Shown here in pieces: positions 1 through 11,220 of a stretch of 64,000 nt of DNA. Each line of letters begins with the position of its first letter. The stretch's first letter is position 1. This DNA comes from Anarhynchus alexandrinus (taxonomy: Eukaryota > Chordata > Aves > Charadriiformes > Charadriidae), in NCBI GenBank assembly GCA_008711295.1, contig VUYV01000011.1, positions 4,320,671 to 4,384,670 on the forward strand, read 5' to 3'. A program made the translations under genes and the position numbers. Below the pieces are notes generated by a model. That model was not told the origin of the DNA, did not search any database, and saw only the letters and a program-made list of their open reading frames with translations.

Positions 1-904
1 CAAACACTGTGCAAAAGCCAGTGAGAGAAAAGCAATGTTGGTCAGGGTATGTGTCCATATGCAAGTGTCCATGTGAAAAAGAAAAGGTGATGAATGTCCC
101 TGTGGGATGATGGTGGAACAGGCTGCCTGACTTCTAAAACTGACAGACTATCACTGCCTGAAGACAGGAGTCCAGAAATGGTTATAAAGAACAGAAGAGA
201 GGACCTTGACCAACCCAACATCTCTGCCCAAGACAGCCAATACCCAGGCCCAAGAGCATCCAGAGGGGACAGTGTTGTAACTGGGGGTTCTGGAGAGTGT
301 GGCAAGAGGACCAGCAGGGGCTGAGATCTTTTCATATCATGAGTATGGACTTATGAATCCAAAAGATGAGTGCTAGAGAAGGAGAACCACCATCAGCCAG
401 TGGATTACTTTGGAGCCAGACTAAGCAGCTGTTTTGGGATCCAGATGTGATTTACCAGTTGACTCTACAGAGCTGGACCTAACCTCCATTCACAGTATCT
501 TCATTGTCCATACCAGGCTTGACTTCAGGTGGCCAGACCCTGATCCCACTGCACCTAAACTCAAGGTTCCCCTGAAGAGGACAGCCCAGGTCAGTAGTGC
601 AGCCAGCAGGCTTTTGGGCAGGTTACACCAGCTGTGGATCCAACCAGCCAGAGTTGGGGCATCTTTGCAGACCACAAAGGATTGATCCATACTAGAGATA
701 AGACCTTGGTGGTTGGATCGCTGTACCACCTTCCTCGCCACCGTCATCACACGCAGCCTGTGGGTAATCCTACAAACATACTTCCTCTCTTCAGGCAATG
801 AATTGCAGGCGCTGGGGAACAAAGCGAATGTCGGGGTGATGTGAACCCCTCCATCAAAGTCTAAGTTTGATGCATCCTCTGTTTTTCCAGCACCTCATTT
901 TCCC
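1..904. other. Gene-free intergenic stretch
   Basis: No exon, RNA gene or repeat is recognised. The overlapping short open frames have no recognised domain. Confidence 0.7.
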
Positions 905-1095
905 TTCCTGTGTACCAGCTAATAGAGTTGTTACCCTGTTAGTTTAAAGGGCTGCTCGAATCCTATTAGAATATTAAATTATCTGGTATTGTGCTGCTGG
1001 CAAGAGCCAGCACAGAGGGCTGTATGTTAGCTTGACAGATAAGCTGTCATTCTCTTAAGTTAGCTACATTTAAAAGCCAACGTCTTTGTTAGATC
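905..1095. promoter_or_regulatory. Candidate conserved non-coding island
   Basis: This AT-rich stretch in a GC-rich flank has short homeodomain-type words (AGCTAATAG, AATATTAAATTATC) and GACAGATAAGCTGTCATTC, which combines TGTCA/GACAG (MEIS/TGIF-like) with GATAAG. The call rests on composition and motif density only. Confidence 0.3.
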
Positions 1096-1719
1096 AGAGG
1101 GGAACAGCAGGGTGAAGCAATCGGCAAGGGGATGTTCCTCCTCACCTGCCAACATTGTTGTGCTCCATCAGGTGGCCTGGACCAGCCGTTCCAGTCTTCC
1201 TGCAGATGGGTTTGGGAATACATTCTCCTCCAGCCTCATCTTCAGATGGTGCTTCCCTTGTCTGCTGCCGTGGGGGAGATGGAAGCCCCACCACTCTGCC
1301 CTCTCCTAGATCAGGATGTTGCCTGGGTCTCTTTGAAAAACCGAGGTGAGGAGCAGGGAAGGTATGAAAGGGAAGCATCACAAGAAGCCCCTCCACCAAG
1401 CTAGAGAAGGAACTCTCCTCACACCTGTCAGGTGGACAGTCACTAGCTTGCCCAGATGTTCCCTATTTCCCTACCTAGCTACTCCAGGAGCAAACAAGGC
1501 TTTAGGCTGTCCCTAGAGAAGACCCTGCAAGTGCCTGTCTTGCTTAGGGTGACTCCTGAACATACATCTGTGTCCTGGAAGGGACAGGTGAGGCACAGCA
1601 CCTACCCTCGCTCCTAGCAAGGCCATGGCAGCAAGCGAGGCTTGGGGGCCAGGGTGGTATGAATCTGGCCCAGATGTGCTCCCACCTGGCTGCAGAAGCA
1701 AAGCAGCTGCACTGCCTCA
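1096..1719. other. Gene-free intergenic stretch
   Basis: Unique-looking GC-rich DNA. Nothing was recognised apart from the CR1 remnant that begins at its right edge. Confidence 0.7.
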
Positions 1720-2043
1720 GTGCGGGATGTCCTTATCACTTCTGGAGAGAGGAGGCTGAACGAGCTCGGCTTGTTTAGCCCAGCACGACACCCGCTGAGA
1801 GGGGATCTGATTGCTGTCCATAAATACGTCAACAAGGCTAACAGCAGGGAAGAGCTGCTGAAGCTAAAAGAGGACACTGGCACTGGAGCAAACAGGGCTA
1901 AAGCAGAAGGAAAGAAACGTAAGCTGGAAATTAATGGCAGATTTGTAACCATCAGAGCAAAGAGAGGCTGGAACTGGCATCCCACAGGGCCAGAGTGGGC
2001 CAAAGTCAATGCTTGTGTAAGACAGAGCCTGCTCAGCCCATGA
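1720..2043 (+). mobile_element. CR1-family LINE remnant, ORF2 C-terminal region with a 107-codon open frame
   Basis: The frame reads ERRLNELGLFSPARHPLRGD followed by LIAVHKYVNKANSREELLKL. This matches the CR1 block after the reverse transcriptase ([26 protein letters not shown]). Further on, KLEINGRFVTIRAKRGWN corresponds to the KFRLNIRKNFFTVRV-WNRLP block but is more diverged. The frame is open throughout, which for a decayed repeat may be chance or slow decay. A similar element lies at 44032-44469 on the minus strand. No 3' octamer was found downstream. Confidence 0.75.
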
Positions 2044-3994
2044 AAGGGCTGCTGTGCTGGATGTGTTCAAAGCAATAGTCCCCAGTCCTGGTAATGTTTT
2101 CTATGCAAGTCAGGCATTGCTGGTGAGAAGCACCTTTCCCTGGCCTGTGTGTCTCTCTCAGTGGAGGTGCTGGCACTGGGAGCCCCCCTTTCTGAACCAG
2201 GTGGACCAGCTTCTCTGCTGGGATGTGCTCCAGCTCCCAGACCCCAAAGGAGAGCTGGATATTCAGCTTTCCACACCAGGTCCAACCCATCCAAGACAAG
2301 CTGTGCCCATTCGCTGTGCTAGCAGAGGTATGTGGAGGTATCATTTGGTACAGCAAGCTCGGGTGAATCAAGGGCAGCAATGTGATCCTGGCCGCCCACC
2401 CTGCCTCTCCTGGAGGGATCAGCCCTGGAGCAGTCAGCAGAAGGCACTAACAGCATAACCCGCTGCTGAAGTTGAATTTGCAGACTGATGACTGGGGTGG
2501 CAGTGATGGAGGCCACGTTCCCTTCTGCCCTTTCTGCTCCAAGAGTAGCAACGCCCAGCAGAAGGGCAGGGCAGCCATCAAGGGAGAGCAAAGGACAACC
2601 CAAATGCTGCAGGCCAAGGCCAGATGGTAGACATGCTGTACCCCTAACCGTCTGACTGGCCTCAGCCCCAAAGCTCGCCCTTTGCCCTGCAGTGGCCAGG
2701 CAGCTGTATATTTGCTCCTGGAGTGCCACAGCTTAAAACCCAGCACCAATACTGTCTGCTGATTTCCCTCTGTGCGGATGCAGCGGTGGCTAAAAGCTTG
2801 TGGTGCATCATTGGGGTGGCTCTGGGCTGGATGTGTGATGTGTTCAGCTGTCCCGGCTGCGGAGGGCAGCAACATCTGGGAGAGCATGAGGGAATGGCTG
2901 CGAATTGATGTATCACACATGCCTCCCATTTGTGTCGGGAGCTCGAGTGCACCATGCTGACAGAGCCTGATGGGTTCGGGCTGCAGCCAGCCAGCTGGAG
3001 CCCAGGGAGAGCAAACTGACAGGTTTCAGCCATCAGCTGGGCACAAGGAGCCTGGATCTGGTCCAGTTTCTGTCCAGCCCTGGAGCTGGGCTAACCGGCA
3101 GCTCTGCTGGAGGCCCTGCGATATGAGAGGCTCGGGTGGTGTTTGGATCTCATGGGGATTTGGAGTGGGCAGTGCAAGCTCAGCAGGTTTGTGCTGGGTG
3201 ACCTGCTTTGCCCCAGGCTAGATGTGAGCTGTGTGACTGGCCACGTAGCTCCCCCCGGAGCCTGCTATCAGCTTGGGCCAGACATCCCTTTTCTCCTCTA
3301 CACCCAGCGCAGCTCGTGTTTTATGAGGAATTGAATTTAGTTACGTGGTTCATTGACTCTGTGCCCTGGAATTCCCTCGCCCCAAGCGCCTCCTCCCTCC
3401 AGCACGTGCTGGGAATCTGCTCTGAAGCAAATCCCCTCTGATATCCGCTAATCCTTTCTGTCTCACTCCACCCCACCGTGCCCTGAGCTGATACTGCTCT
3501 CCCCTCAAGGGAACAGGCCCTTTCCCAGCGACCTGTTTAACAGGAGCTGCTGCAGCCTTCTGCAGTCAAACACATGCTCAGCAATGTGCTGTCCTCTCCT
3601 AACTGGCTCCTGGTACTGATTTTGGCTGATGGCAACTGGAATCACAATTGGCATCCATACCACTCCTCTCCAAACAAGTTCCCAGGCAGCAGCAAACCCT
3701 GAAAGCTGAGAGCGGCGCTTCCCCTGAGCTCGACGCCTGCCATGAAGTTTAGATCCTTGTGCAAACATCTCCTGAAGAGAAAGCCACCCCTACGCCCGCA
3801 GCAGCTTCATCACCTTCTCGGCCACCTTGTCCGATGACAAATCGCTGTTTCACGCAGGCTGATGACGGAGAGACCAGTGCCGGGCGGTGGTGCTTTCCCC
3901 AGCAAACGCTGTGACGGCGGCTCTGAGGCAGGCAGGGGAGGGACGCAGCCCCGGCCCCTTTCCTGGTCCTCTCTCCTGGTGACGGTGTTGTGTA
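2044..3994. other. Gene-free intergenic stretch
   Basis: GC-rich DNA without a recognised gene. The segment 3790-3960 is somewhat richer in CpG (CCCTACGCCCGC, CCTTGTCCGATGACAAATCG, GACGGCGGC) and leads into the candidate element at 3995. Long minus-strand open frames at 2319-3033 overlap each other and match no family I know. Confidence 0.65.
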
Positions 3995-4445
3995 AATGTT
4001 GAAATATGGCTCTTTTTTACTTCCAGTTATGAGAGGTGGGTATCCTGCTTCGATCTGTCTCTCTCATACACATTCATAACATTCAAATTTATAATGTAAT
4101 CTTACTTGCCGTTCCATATTTATGAGAAGTTTTGATGGGTGTTTCTTTATGTGATAATATCAAGCAGAATGCTAACCCATTGCCTCAAACCACTGTAAAG
4201 TCGTTTTCTTACATAATTGACACCAGCATATTCTTTCATTATACAAGATTTAGCATGCATCTGCTCCACCATTGCACGGCAATAGATGACTTTTTCCAGA
4301 GTCTCCTATTATCAATTCAAATTAGCCCCATTTCCCGAAGCTACTGTATGGATTTTACAGTTGACAGTAAGGGAAAAACACAGGAGCATAATGACTCTAT
4401 TAAATTATTCAGGCCTAGTTAAACCCAGTTCGGTCTGAACTGGAG
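3995..4445. promoter_or_regulatory. Candidate conserved non-coding element (strong-looking)
   Basis: About 450 bases are sharply more AT-rich than both flanks, free of recognisable repeats, and full of TAAT/ATTA and TTTAT words (TTTATAATGTAATC, TACATAATTGAC, CTATTATCAATTC, CAAATTAGCCCC, CTATTAAATTATTC). A 7-bp perfect palindrome (4425-4443) lies near its end. Its position upstream of a divergent LBX1-BTRC pair fits an enhancer. Conservation was not tested. Confidence 0.45.
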
Positions 4446-5041
4446 AGCAAGGAAACAGGGGAGAGGGGGGAGAAAAGGGAAAAAAAAGCCCTAAACTCCA
4501 TGCAACTCATTGGTTATAAAATGCAGCCATCTTTACAATGAGTTATAGAGTGCATCACCTGCAAGAGGCCTGGAAGTCCTCAATCAAAGAGAAAAGTCTG
4601 TCATATTACAGCACATTCATTTTAGTTTGGGTAATTGGGTTCAGCAAGAGGCCGAGAGGAAAAGTTTGGTGAAGAGATGGACATTTATCACCTTTTATCT
4701 TCCCCAAATTTTGGTCCTGCTTGGTTTTCTCTCCAAACTATCTCACAGGGCTTCCTGCCTCCTGCTAATCCTGTCACTGCTTTTCCTTCTGTAAGGACAG
4801 GCAGCTGGACAGGGTGCCATTGGGTTTTGCCAGCTGATGCCATCCTAACAAAACACACTGTGCTTTGTTCCCTTGGTGGACAGACAGACAGGTAGATAAG
4901 GATGGACATGTGACTTTGGAGAGGGAGATACTGTGTGGGGATGGACAGGTAAAGGGGTGACACTTGGCTGCTCATGGATGGATGAGTGGAAAGAGAGAGA
5001 AATGGGACTAGGTGCTTTGACAGGAACACATCTAAAAATGG
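4446..5041. other. Gene-free intergenic stretch
   Basis: Begins with a purine run (GGGGAGAGGGGGGAGAAAAG) and ends at the CR1 3' terminus. A weak GGATGGATGAGTGG simple repeat lies near 4975. Nothing else was recognised. Confidence 0.7.
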
Positions 5042-5475
5042 AGGACAGATCAATCATAGAATCCCAAATTGGAAGGGACCTCAAGGATCATCTGGTCCAA
5101 CCTTTCTTCACAAAAGCACAGACTAGACAAGATGGCCCAGCACCCTGTCCAGCCAAATCTTAAAATTGTCCAATGATGGGGAATCTACCACTTCCCTGGG
5201 GAGATTATTCCAATGGCTGATTGTTCTCATTGTGAAAATTTTTCCTCTTGTGTCCAATCGGAATCTTCCCGGGAGTAACTTGTACCTGTTACCCCTTTTC
5301 CATGTGACTCCTTGTAAAAAGGGAGTCTCCATTTTCTTTGTAGCCACACTTTAAATACTGGAATGTGGTGATAAGGTCTCCCTAAGCCTTCTTTTCTCAA
5401 GGCTGAACAAACCCAATTCTTTCAGCCTTTCCTCACATGGCAGACTCCCCAGTCCTTTGATCATCTTTGTATGTA
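5042..5475 (-). mobile_element. CR1 LINE, 5'-truncated 3' end
   Basis: On the minus strand the piece starts with [19 protein letters not shown], continues FSLEKRRLR, shows one frameshift, then runs open to the end of ORF2 (5347 to 5123) with RGNRYKLLPGRFRLDTRGK and HWNNLPREVVDSPSL. This is the classic C-terminal tail after the CR1 reverse transcriptase. A short 3' UTR follows and ends near 5050 in ATTCTATGATT, the CR1 terminal octamer. CR1 elements are usually cut short at the 5' end and lack clear target-site duplications, which fits. It is the best-preserved repeat in the window, so probably the youngest here, but it is inactive. Confidence 0.95.
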
Positions 5476-5483
5476 TCGGGCTA

Positions 5484-5610
5484 CCTGAGACATGGAAAAA
5501 TAAGGGTCAGAGTCTACCCAAAATACAGGTAGATGCTGAGTTCCTGAATAGTTTTCTAGGATCTTACACTGAAATGAATAAGTTGGATGTGATCAGCTGT
5601 AAATGTTAGA
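5484..5610 (+). mobile_element. Possible older CR1/L3 ORF2 fragment next to the 5042-5475 copy
   Basis: The plus frame reads [10 protein letters not shown] and later DAEFLNSFLGSYTEMN, open for about 42 codons to a TAG. The second string resembles the K-AE-LN-FF-SVFT motif upstream of the CR1 reverse transcriptase, and the first resembles LPEDWRKA. The order of these motifs is not the usual one, so the call is tentative. Confidence 0.3.
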
Positions 5611-8600
5611 CAAACAAGCCCTTCAATATCCAGTGTGGCCAGTCAGCCACCTTCTCTCCTCTTGGTAGCCCATCACCTAGTCTCCTTGGCCCAGTTGCAC
5701 CTCCAGGTTTGGCTTTGTGCTGCATAAACTTTAAGCTCAGTGCAGAAAAATGGAAACACTGGCCTCAGGTACAATGGTGCTCCTGCCACTTTGCCTGGAC
5801 TATTGACAAGCCCTGATGCTTCTCCATGTCCTCTACTGTCATGCACAGTGAGATGGTAACAATTTGTAGCTTGCCCAGCTATGCCCTTTAACAAACAGCA
5901 TCAAACCTACAGCACTCTATTCCCAACTAGACCCCACCATAGCATCGAGAATTCATCTCCATGAGAAAAGCCTTGAACTCATCCATGGTTATGATAAAAT
6001 GGGTGAGCAGTAGAGCAAAATCCCTCTGCTCTACTCTCTTTGCAGCTGCTGGAGGAGCAGGAGTGATTTGGAGATTGTTGGGGTTTTTTCTTTTTTGAGG
6101 GGAAGATGGAGGCAGAAAAGCATCGGGGAAGAAGACAAAGGTCAGAAGGAGCTTTCCAGGAGTCATTCTGCACCTCTGGCTTGAGATCACAAGTGGCACA
6201 AACGAGGTTCTCACAGGTGCCCTCTCATGCTTGGAGAGATTTGCCCAGGTTGAAAGCAGTGAGTCCTGTACACCGTAAACTTGCTGCCCGACAGGTTGAT
6301 ATAATGCAGCATGTTCTCTCACTGCTGGTGGCTTTATCTCACGTGTCAGCTGCTGGGTCTTTTACAGAGTTAAAGATTGTCCTTCAATCCCAAGGGCCCC
6401 GGGTTGAATCCCCCCAAGGGGTTACACAGAGAGGTGATACTTCCTGTCCTGCAGAGAAACTCCCTTTCCCCAAGTATTTTGGCAGCGCTGAAGCAGTAGC
6501 CGGCTCTGGAAAACCTAGCAGAGATTTTCTGTGAAACTTAGCGTGCTAGCACCAACCACCATGGGACGTGCTTGGCCCAGCAGCTGCGCTCTGTCAGCGC
6601 CCCCAGCGCCTTGGTGACAGCTGAGCCCCAACGTACGGATTCCAGGCTTGCAATGGTTTGAATTGTCTGGTGCGTGCAGGAGCAGGATGGGAGCTGGCTT
6701 CACCTTGGGAATCCTGGCCAAGGCAAATTGCTCTCCATTAGCAGAAATGAGCCTCTGGGATCAGGGGCAAAATGCTGACAGAGAGCAACATTAGCCCTTC
6801 TTCCCATGATGGGCTCCGAGGAGCTTTGTAGACTTGCTTCATTTGGGGCTTCCTTTCAAATGGGGACTTTCTCCTCTTTTCCTCTTTGTGTTCAGGCTGT
6901 ACTCAGGCTTTCCTCACTCTTCCTTCTTCATCCCTTGCTACCTGCTCCAGCAGCTGTTTCTTCCTCTCTTTCCAACAGCCTGTCCCCAGGGTCTCACTGG
7001 CTCCTGGGGGTTTCTTTCTCTTTTGCTTCATAGCAGCAGGTGATAAAGCCCAAACAGAACCTACCCTGGGGAACTGTGCCCAGTAAGCTGCTGGTTGAAT
7101 TGGAGAGGATCATTTAACAAAGCAGGGAAGCGAGTGGCTCAAATCACAGGGCTGTTGAGGAGCAGCCGATGGAGTCAGACTGAGGACCCATGCCCCAGGT
7201 TCCTGCCATCTCCCCTTGTTCAGCAGACCCCAAAATGTTTTAGAGCCAAGTTCGGTGATGCTGCCTGGTTTATCAGAGCCAGGCAGATCAGAGGAGCCCT
7301 GATAGAAGAGCTGGGGGTATAACCTCCCCAGCTACACAGATGCTTTAGCTGTTGGATGGCTTGGTGCTCTTAGAGCAATGGCTGGACTGGTCTCCCCACA
7401 CTGCGAGTGGCATGACGCTCAGTCCGGCTGGCCGGGCGCACGGTCCACAGGTCCTGTTCACCAGCTGCTCTTCAGCCCGTGCTTCTGCATTTGGGGGTGG
7501 GCTGCCCTGACCATCCCTAGCCCAGCACTGGGGTGTGCAGGAGCCCGGCTTCAAATTCCCCCAGCCCAGATCGTGGCTGATCTTTTGAGAAAATTTGCAT
7601 CGAAGGGCAAAGTCTCTGCATAGTTTAGCAGCAGCTGTTTTGCCTGATTTATTGGCTGTTGCAAAGGCCTGTGCAAATGTAGCAAAGTGGTCTATTATAG
7701 CAAGATATATCCAGTGCCCCCTGCCTTGCGGATGACTGATGCCCTGATCCGGCAGCTTATTTAACACCTGTTCAGTTTTAAGCACGTGGGCCCGACCCTT
7801 TGAAGTCCTCTGGGAGCAGTGGCAGAGCTCATGCTCTCATGGTTTGAGTGTGTACTTCAATATTTGCGTGAATTGGGGTCCCAGTGGGGCTTAGCTTTGA
7901 AAACAGCAAGGGGCAGGACAGAAACCGATCTCTGTGAAGACTTTTACCCACTTACAGGGTGCAGAGAATTGGGTAGGATTGGGGTACGCTCAGACAAAGG
8001 CTCATCTCTTCATGCCAGCGTGGGGCAGCATCACAGCTGCACTCACAGACAGCAAAATCGCGGAGAAATGGGGTATGAAAACCCACAGAAGGTGGGTAGC
8101 ACAGTGCAGGAAAGGTTACAGCAACCAGGTAAAACCTAAAACATCTCGCACAGGGCCCCGTCAACAGCATTTGTTCCTAATGAATGAAAATGAAACAAAC
8201 CCAAGGGAACGCATTAGTTGTTCTCACCTGCTTCTGAGTGGGGAGTTTTCTGGACATAGGGTTGTTGTGAGATGGGGCTTTTGGTACCCAAATAGCCAAA
8301 GGTGCAAGAACGAGACATGCATTGAGCCTTTTTTTTTTTTTTTTCTTTTATTTTTTTTTTCACAAAACATACGGAGCTTTCTGGCCTGGCTGTGCCTGAC
8401 ATTGCTGGCTGTCTGCCATCTAATTCTAAGGAATTTTTTTTGTGGATATTGGGAAACCACTTCAGCCCTTCCCCAAACCCCCTAATGGGAATATTGCTTT
8501 AAAACACCCAAATGTCTCACTGTGGTAAATTCTCCAGAGGAGATGGGGATGGGAAAAAACCAACCTGAAACAATTTGTTTCGCCAGTCATGCATTCTTAA

Positions 8601-8779
8601 TTTCAAAGTGGCATTTTCCATTTTAAAAATTGGCCAGAATTTTAAGAAGGGCAGAAAAGGTTGCAGGAGGGGCAAGTTTTTAAAAAAAGAGCTGGAGCTG
8701 CCATGAATCCTGGAGTCAGTGATAAAGAAATCGTGTTCTCAACAGGGAAATGAGAACAGCGTGACCCCGTCACCCAGCT
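5611..8779. other. Gene-free intergenic stretch
   Basis: No exon was recognised. A possible tRNA B-box (GGGTTGAATCC) lies at about 6401-6411 without a convincing A-box. The poly-T tract at 8329 is listed separately. The plus frame at 7934-8485 is long but has no recognised motif and reads through that poly-T tract. Confidence 0.65.
8329..8360 (+). repeat. Poly-T tract
   Basis: Two long T runs are separated by a C and a short CTTTTA-type interruption. It could be a slipped homopolymer or an old reverse-inserted poly-A tail, but no retroposed body is recognisable beside it. Confidence 0.9.
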
Positions 8780-8890
8780 GCAAAGTGGACTACCATTTTC
8801 CAGCAATGATGCCTAGTGTTATGACAGCTCTTAATTAAGTTCCCTGTTAATGATCTGGGAAGAGGCTGCTTCATTCCTGAAGCCTGTAGG
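8780..8890. promoter_or_regulatory. Candidate regulatory island
   Basis: CTCTTAATTAAGTTCC is a palindromic double homeodomain site (TTAATTAA), and CTGTTAATGATCTGG follows within 20 bases. The stretch is short. Confidence 0.25.
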
Positions 8891-9479
8891 TGGTAGTAAA
8901 GGCAGGAACAGATAGTGAAATGACACCAAAATATTTAGCACCCGGTTTCGTTCCCAGTGGGAGCTGGACGGAGCCCATGGGAACGCTGACCTGGGGTTTG
9001 AAATAGAAGATGAAGGTCAGCTTGGGAAAACACAGCTGATCTGCAAAGGGGAAAGTAACAGATGGGCCCCATCAGCTTCATTCCAGCTCCCAACCCAAAA
9101 TACCCAGCGGCAGCTTGGCTTGTCATGGGGGGAAAGAATCCTGATCCATTTTCACCTGCTTCACTTTTCATGTGAGTTGCCACCTCTTCCCTTGGGAGCT
9201 TAAAGGAAAATAGGTTGGGTTTGTTTTTTTTTTTTTTTTCCAAAAAGAATAGACAGAATGAAATTTTATCATTTTTTTTTTCAGTCCACGTTGGTTCATC
9301 TGATGTTGGAGTGGGGGAATATCACCCTTGGGCACAGCCATGAGTAGGCAGTAGAGAGGAGATTGCCATGGGAAAGATGCGGATATGATTTGGGACTGAA
9401 CACAGACGTGCAGAGGGAAGGATCAGCCTGGGAACACCCTGAGCAGCTCTGCCTATAGTCCAAGTAGAGTTACAAGGGT
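8891..9479. other. Gene-free intergenic stretch
   Basis: Unremarkable DNA with T runs at 9224-9239 and 9273-9281. Confidence 0.7.
9224..9239 (+). repeat. Poly-T tract
   Basis: A run of about 16 T. A second shorter T run follows at about 9273-9281. Confidence 0.9.
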
Positions 9480-9790
9480 CATTTCCAGGCCTATGACCTG
9501 AAAGCCACTGGCATGATTGGAAAACGTTCAGGAAAAGCTATGAAAACAAGCAGAGGTGTAAAGGGAAAGATTTACAAGGAAAGATTAAAGGAGCTAACTG
9601 CAAGAGCTTAGCCTAATGATGACTCACTGAGGACACGATGATAGCTTGCAAATATCTGAGGGGTATTAGCACTAGGAGCCAGTCCTGGGGGGATGAAAGG
9701 GTATAATTTAGAGGGACAGGCGGCAGGGAAGGGAGGCAAAATAGAGAAGGAACTTCAAGAAGCTTTCAAAGTACCAGGAGCATTAGGAAG
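9480..9790 (+). mobile_element. Degraded CR1/L3-like LINE remnant
   Basis: One frame reads IYKERLKELTARA, then after stops and a frameshift LQISEGY. This fits the EERLKEL...LRxDxIACFKYLKG block of CR1/L3 ORF2. The nucleotide run ending GCAAATATCTGAGGGGTATT is the corresponding KYLKG region. It is too decayed to assign to a subfamily, and both boundaries are approximate. Confidence 0.6.
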
Positions 9791-11177
9791 TGGGATGCGC
9801 TCATCCAGGCAATGGCGGGATGCAGCCTGGGCCCCACAAACAGCCTGAACAAGGCGCTGGGATGTGTGCCGGGGAGCACACCTGGAGTGAGTGAGGGGCA
9901 AGAGTGGCGTGAGCTGACAGGCTTTTCTCATTGCTGGCCCATGCGAACCCTGGTGTGATGGGCTGGCACACTGCTGCGGGGCAATAAAACACCGGGCACA
10001 AGAGGCAGGAATTCGTGGAAGTGCTGGGGGCCCGTGCCAGCCGGGCATGGCTGGAAGCCAGATAAATCTGTGCCTTAGCCACACTCAAGTGTCAGTCTAG
10101 GCCTTCGATGTCCAACCCTGCCCCCTTTGCTGGTGCCCTCCATGTCTTCTACATCTCTCCCAGAGCCCCGCAGTGCCAGCTCTGCCATTACTGCTCAGGT
10201 TCAGGCACCAGACTCAGGTACCCTTTGCTCTTGCCATACCCCTGGGCTCTCCCTGCACCCCACCTTTCCTCCCAGCCCCTGCTAGGGGAGCTCTGCACAT
10301 TCTCCATGCCATGGCGGGCCTGACCTTTCCCACCTCTGCTATTCCAGCCCTCTGTCTTTCCAAGACAAGGATTTCCAACCATCCTAAGTAACACACACGG
10401 GTATCTTTCCATTTTTTGTGATACTGAATATCCACTGGCAGCAGGCTCTGGGGAGAGCGAGCACTCTCTGGCCACCTCCCCGCATGTCCCCATGCATCCT
10501 AGCAGTGCCAGATAGAAGGTCACCTCCGGAGACCGGGTGCCACGTGGCACGGAGATATGCCAGCCCTGTCAGCTGATGCAAACACTGCTCCTGCTCCCAG
10601 GGAGCAGCGCCAGGCAAGGATGCAGCTTACTGCAGAGAAGAGAGGGGATGGGAGAGCCGGGGAAGGCTGATTGCAGGGCCTGACCTTACATTTGGACCCC
10701 CCAGAAGCTCTGCCAAGGTTGTCCACCATATGATTTCCCAAGGAGGGAGGCCGGCTCTTCCCTCTGCATCCCTCCCGGGCAGGGACGAGGCCCTGGAGAC
10801 AGGAGCCCCTCAATCACATCTTGTTCCCATCAAAGTATGGCTGGGCTGGCAGGTCCTCCTTCCAAAAGGCCCCTCAACATCTCTCCCAACAGAGAAACCC
10901 TTCCAGCCCCACCAGGACGGTAACCCCTTGGAGGTGGGGATGGGTGGGCACAGCCCAAGGGAGCAGGACCGCAAGCGGCATGTCGCAGAGGTGGCAGGGG
11001 GAGAGTGATGAATTGCCTGGTGTCCCCGCTGCTGGACAATCAAAGCATTCCTCCAATTGGTTGGATTTATCCAAAAGTGACGTGCATCTGGGCTGGGGGT
11101 GGGGAGAGGGAGCTGGCAAGGGACTCTCCTTGTGGTAACAGCTGGGACCAGGCCTAAACATGATTAATTAACATTGT

Positions 11178-11220
11178 AAAAAAAAAAAAAGAAAGAGCAA
11201 GACAGAAAGAGAGCAAGAGA
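11178..11220 (+). repeat. Poly-A plus GAAAGA/AGAG purine tract
   Basis: A run of 13 A is followed by an AG-rich purine stretch (GAAAGAGCAAGACAGAAAGA). It resembles a decayed microsatellite. Confidence 0.85.

Noticed and set aside
7934..8485. Plus-strand frame of 183 codons
   Set aside because: It has no recognised domain and encodes a Phe run across the poly-T tract, so it is most likely chance.
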